Source: Bacteroidales bacterium
Lineage (GTDB): Bacteria > Bacteroidota > Bacteroidia > Bacteroidales > UBA10428
Direction of reading: 5' to 3'
DNA: 64,000 nt
Assembly: GCA_016929525.1 (NCBI GenBank)
Contig: JAFGIP010000115.1
Span: forward strand, 1-64,000
The translations under genes were made by a program, and so were the position numbers. The notes under the pieces are model-generated. The model saw only the letters and a program-made list of their open reading frames with translations, was not told the DNA's origin and searched no databases. Shown here in pieces: positions 62,501 through 64,000 of the stretch; position 1 is the first letter of the stretch, and each line of letters begins with the position of its first letter.

Positions 62501-64000
62501 AGGTAATCGTATAGCCTGGGTTTTAGCCTTATGGTTCCATTGTTAACATCATAAAATACAAAACCATTGAAAGCCATACGCATAGCCATCTGTTGTACCT
62601 GATGTAATGGCATACTTAAATAATCGGCAAATGCATCAACAGGGAATTCATCACTACCATACAACTCGCCGAATTTTTTCAAAGTAACCAATGGATGTGC
62701 CTGATCCATCATCATCATTGCAATGAACTTTTCATAATTAAAATAATTTACCGACTCAAAATATGCAGTTCCAATTGCTGCCCCTCTTGGTGCAGTAAAA
62801 TTCATAACATCCTCATCCATTTTCCATGAAAGCTGATCAAAATTCATATCTACCTTGTGATATGAATTGAAATACGGACTTCTTGATGAGTAATTATCCG
62901 TTTTTAAAAGAGTAAGCTCCCTGTTAGCTACACGGTATGTAAAAAATAAATCGGGATGGTAAATGGAATCTTTTTTTAAAAGTATTGTTACGATCGTTCT
63001 TTGACTTGAAACCCTGTCGCTTCTGAAACCAAAATATTTCGATGCCGCAGTCAGGACTAATGTGTCATTTCTGAATATTTTAAGTTTTGCTAATTTATCC
63101 AATGTTCCCGTACCAACAAGTTTAGCACCCTGCATTGAAAGTCCACCTTCGTAATCTATATTTTCATACATATCAGTAATAGCAAATTCCTTGGTATAAG
63201 AATCGAACTGAGGATAGGTTGCCCGTTCAGGAGAAATATTGTATTTTACTTTATCGTGTAATACACCTTTTAAAGGCTCATCGAAATATAATTTATTGGT
63301 AAACTCAACATCTTCCGCATAATACTCAGACTTTTTAAGTTCGATCGTATATTCCTTAATAATTGCAAAAACCTCATCTCTGATATATCCACCTCTCTCC
63401 CATGTAACAAGTCCTCCTTCTCCTTTCCAGACATACTCAGCCGGATATACTGTTCCCTTTGTATTAAATAAATGCATGCTGTCGCGTTTTGCATAACATA
63501 TTAAATCGACATCTTCAAATTCTACCCTTAACTGTTTTTTATTCAAAATTTTATAATTCTTATCAGAAGCTCTCCATGCTGTTGCATTTGATTCATATAT
63601 CAGGTTCTTACGCAATAAAATATCAGTAAACTCCAATATATTTTTTATCTCCTGTGTTTTTGTCTTTTTATTCTTAAGTACTTTTTCAAGTCCTTCTATC
63701 CAGTTTTCATAATTTTCAGGATCTGTACTGAAATATTTAAAAGCAAGCTGACCAGAGATAAAACTCACAAAATGCGGATAAGGTCTGGCATTGTGTTCAA
63801 TCATCAACTGACTAAGATTGATAATATTCTGTTGCTCCTCTTCGGTAAACAGGCTATCGGTTTCCCATGCCTTAAGGAATTCATTTAATATGGGTTCATG
63901 AATATCAGAAATGCTTTGCATATATCCATCAAGTTCGTCATGATAAGCCGATTTATCACCTGAAAAGGTCCCCTGAGCGAAAGAATTCCATGAATTAACA
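59557..64000 (-). CDS. Very large protein of unknown function, 5' end beyond the window
   Basis: At least 1480 residues are encoded. The Met codon at 63921 is not the start: the same frame stays open through the right edge (26 further codons, including SFAQGTFSGDKSAYHDELDGY), so the gene is partial here. Those residues look like the beginning of a mature exported protein, with signal peptide FAQ cleavage plausible just before GTFSG. The N-terminal 160 or so residues are helical. The rest is a long series of beta strands with recurring elements such as ARIRTNKITKLHTIHSATLHIEGKNYYSG and YGEGNIDLGQDLGQVKLFAYGN, which could form a beta-helix or AsmA/LptD-like elongated structure. No named family was recognised. 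It is likely periplasmic or outer-membrane associated. Confidence 0.7.
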   Translation of the reverse strand, partial: VNSWNSFAQGTFSGDKSAYHDELDGYMQSISDIHEPILNEFLKAWETDSLFTEEEQQNIINLSQLMIEHNARPYPHFVSFISGQLAFKYFSTDPENYENWIEGLEKVLKNKKTKTQEIKNILEFTDILLRKNLIYESNATAWRASDKNYKILNKKQLRVEFEDVDLICYAKRDSMHLFNTKGTVYPAEYVWKGEGGLVTWERGGYIRDEVFAIIKEYTIELKKSEYYAEDVEFTNKLYFDEPLKGVLHDKVKYNISPERATYPQFDSYTKEFAITDMYENIDYEGGLSMQGAKLVGTGTLDKLAKLKIFRNDTLVLTAASKYFGFRSDRVSSQRTIVTILLKKDSIYHPDLFFTYRVANRELTLLKTDNYSSRSPYFNSYHKVDMNFDQLSWKMDEDVMNFTAPRGAAIGTAYFESVNYFNYEKFIAMMMMDQAHPLVTLKKFGELYGSDEFPVDAFADYLSMPLHQVQQMAMRMAFNGFVFYDVNNGTIRLKPRLYDYLDASINRIDYDVIGFESRVEAPLENAVYNIRTDDLIINGIPQIQVSDSQNVIIYPKYNRIILKNNRNFQFDGVVEAGLLTFYGSNFFFSYDSFKVNLQNVDSLHIEFLTGQKDNYGLPISEHVKNQLQYITGEILIDEADNKSGRKSNPEYPIFISKENSYVFYEQDNIQGGVYEANDFFFEVYPFVMDSLDNFNYRDLLFKGEFVSAGIFPTFEKELTLQPDNSLGFRHKTPPEGYPIYQGKGAYDNEIWLSNKGLKGDGKLEYLTSTTLSNDFNFFPDSMNTQSAKFDIALKTTETQFPMVYSLDNYIHWLPYADEMYANKTTTDFTLFNDSTKLNGNLLLQPTGLSGGGKMDLKNSDLHSDLFTYKAYDIFSDTADFFLKSLNTEGYTVISENINAHINYQQQKGWFRSNEDFSLVNFPDNKYVSYIDYFIWDMMKHELAMGSQAGEVEVDYTYEDVEPEGPRYISLHHDQDSLNFVSPLAYYDYENNYINAKGVKFIEVADSRIYPNQGEVTVERDAKMRTLEDARIRTNKITKLHTIHSATLHIEGKNYYSGFGNYDYVDENDKIQNIHLSEIKVDTGLHTVANGDIYEEANFKLSPVYQFLGKASLFADDSLLTFKGGVKIEHNCENPVPEWLYFTTRIDPDDIYIPIPEEAVDINRNKVYSGMYIYYDSVHIYPSFISMHKSYSDRAMVSSNGYMYYDKAQHLFKIGSEEKIHDFTLPEDYLSLHREECKLYGEGNIDLGQDLGQVKLFAYGNTRHDIPENETTLDMILMVDFYLSDPMLQLMAAEIDSVPNLEPVNLNSAVLNKTLNAVIGVETAQKLKDELSLFGTIKQIPPELRHTIVFNELKLQWNDMTNSYRSVGKIGIGSIGDVQINKRVDGFMELQIKRSGDIFDFYLEFDRRTYYYFGYTRGVMQTLSHNREYTETIMNMKTKERKKKVSRGETSYIYMISTDRKKNNFYRRWKDAVDGISTPDDE

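Noticed and set aside
63919..63921. ATG at 63921 as start of the large protein
   Set aside because: The same frame continues open to the window edge with exported-protein-like sequence. The Met is internal.
1..64000. CRISPR arrays, tRNA/rRNA genes, intact transposases, phage genes
   Set aside because: I looked for regularly spaced repeats, tRNA-like arms, and transposase or integrase motifs by eye and found none. A covariance or profile search could still reveal something short.

Overview
The window comes from an AT-rich, glycan-degrading member of the Bacteroidota, most likely a Bacteroidales/Marinilabiliales-type organism. The support is a SusC/SusD pair, type IX secretion (type A) sorting domains on two exported enzymes, Reg_prop/Y_Y_Y sensors, two SusR-like TPR regulators, DUF3078, DUF5916 and SiaC/DUF1987 proteins, and a general absence of Shine-Dalgarno sequences. 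No rRNA, tRNA, CRISPR array, integrase or intact insertion sequence was seen.

Layout. 1-4440: three different alpha/beta-hydrolase esterases (subtype-B-tannase-like, BD-FAE-like, and an esterase-D/feruloyl-esterase type with a T9SS tail), all on the minus strand. 4900-14190: a very large secreted GH13 amylase with five tandem SusE/F-like modules, flanked by two paralogous SusR-like regulators. 15200-21515: a plus-strand operon of an SLC45-type sugar transporter, a GH65 disaccharide phosphorylase, a secreted GH71-like alpha-glucanase and beta-phosphoglucomutase. Together these two regions form an alpha-glucan module: polymer cleavage outside, disaccharide import, phosphorolysis to beta-glucose-1-phosphate, then glucose-6-phosphate. 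22160-29580: two tandem, closely related propeller sensors. One ends in a histidine kinase. The other ends in GAF-PAS-coiled coil with no output domain. A SiaC-like phosphoprotein gene meets them tail to tail.

29580-43220 is mixed: AmrS-type radical SAM enzyme, PfkB kinase plus isochorismatase-fold hydrolase, SIS-domain isomerase, a degenerate sialate-O-acetylesterase-like lipoprotein, a barrel protein with two paralogous lipoproteins, Ddl, a GH105-like hydrolase, an aldo/keto reductase and a small DUF6483-like protein. 43336-44900: an aminotransferase gene preceded by two successive leader-peptide attenuators, both with Ile/Val-rich leaders. This is the most striking regulatory structure in the window.

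45100-55710: a putative beta-glucan/cellulose locus. A plus-strand operon (DUF5916/CBM9 protein, GH9 endoglucanase, GPH symporter) converges on a minus-strand SusC-SusD pair across a bidirectional terminator. 56200-64000: housekeeping genes (uridine kinase, RsmE, YfcE-type phosphoesterase), DUF3078 and C_GCAxxG_C_C proteins, and a very large unrecognised protein whose reading frame runs off the right edge.

Start codons were revised from the longest open frame where a signal peptide, paralogue alignment or ATG supported it. All family assignments were made by eye from motifs, without database searches.
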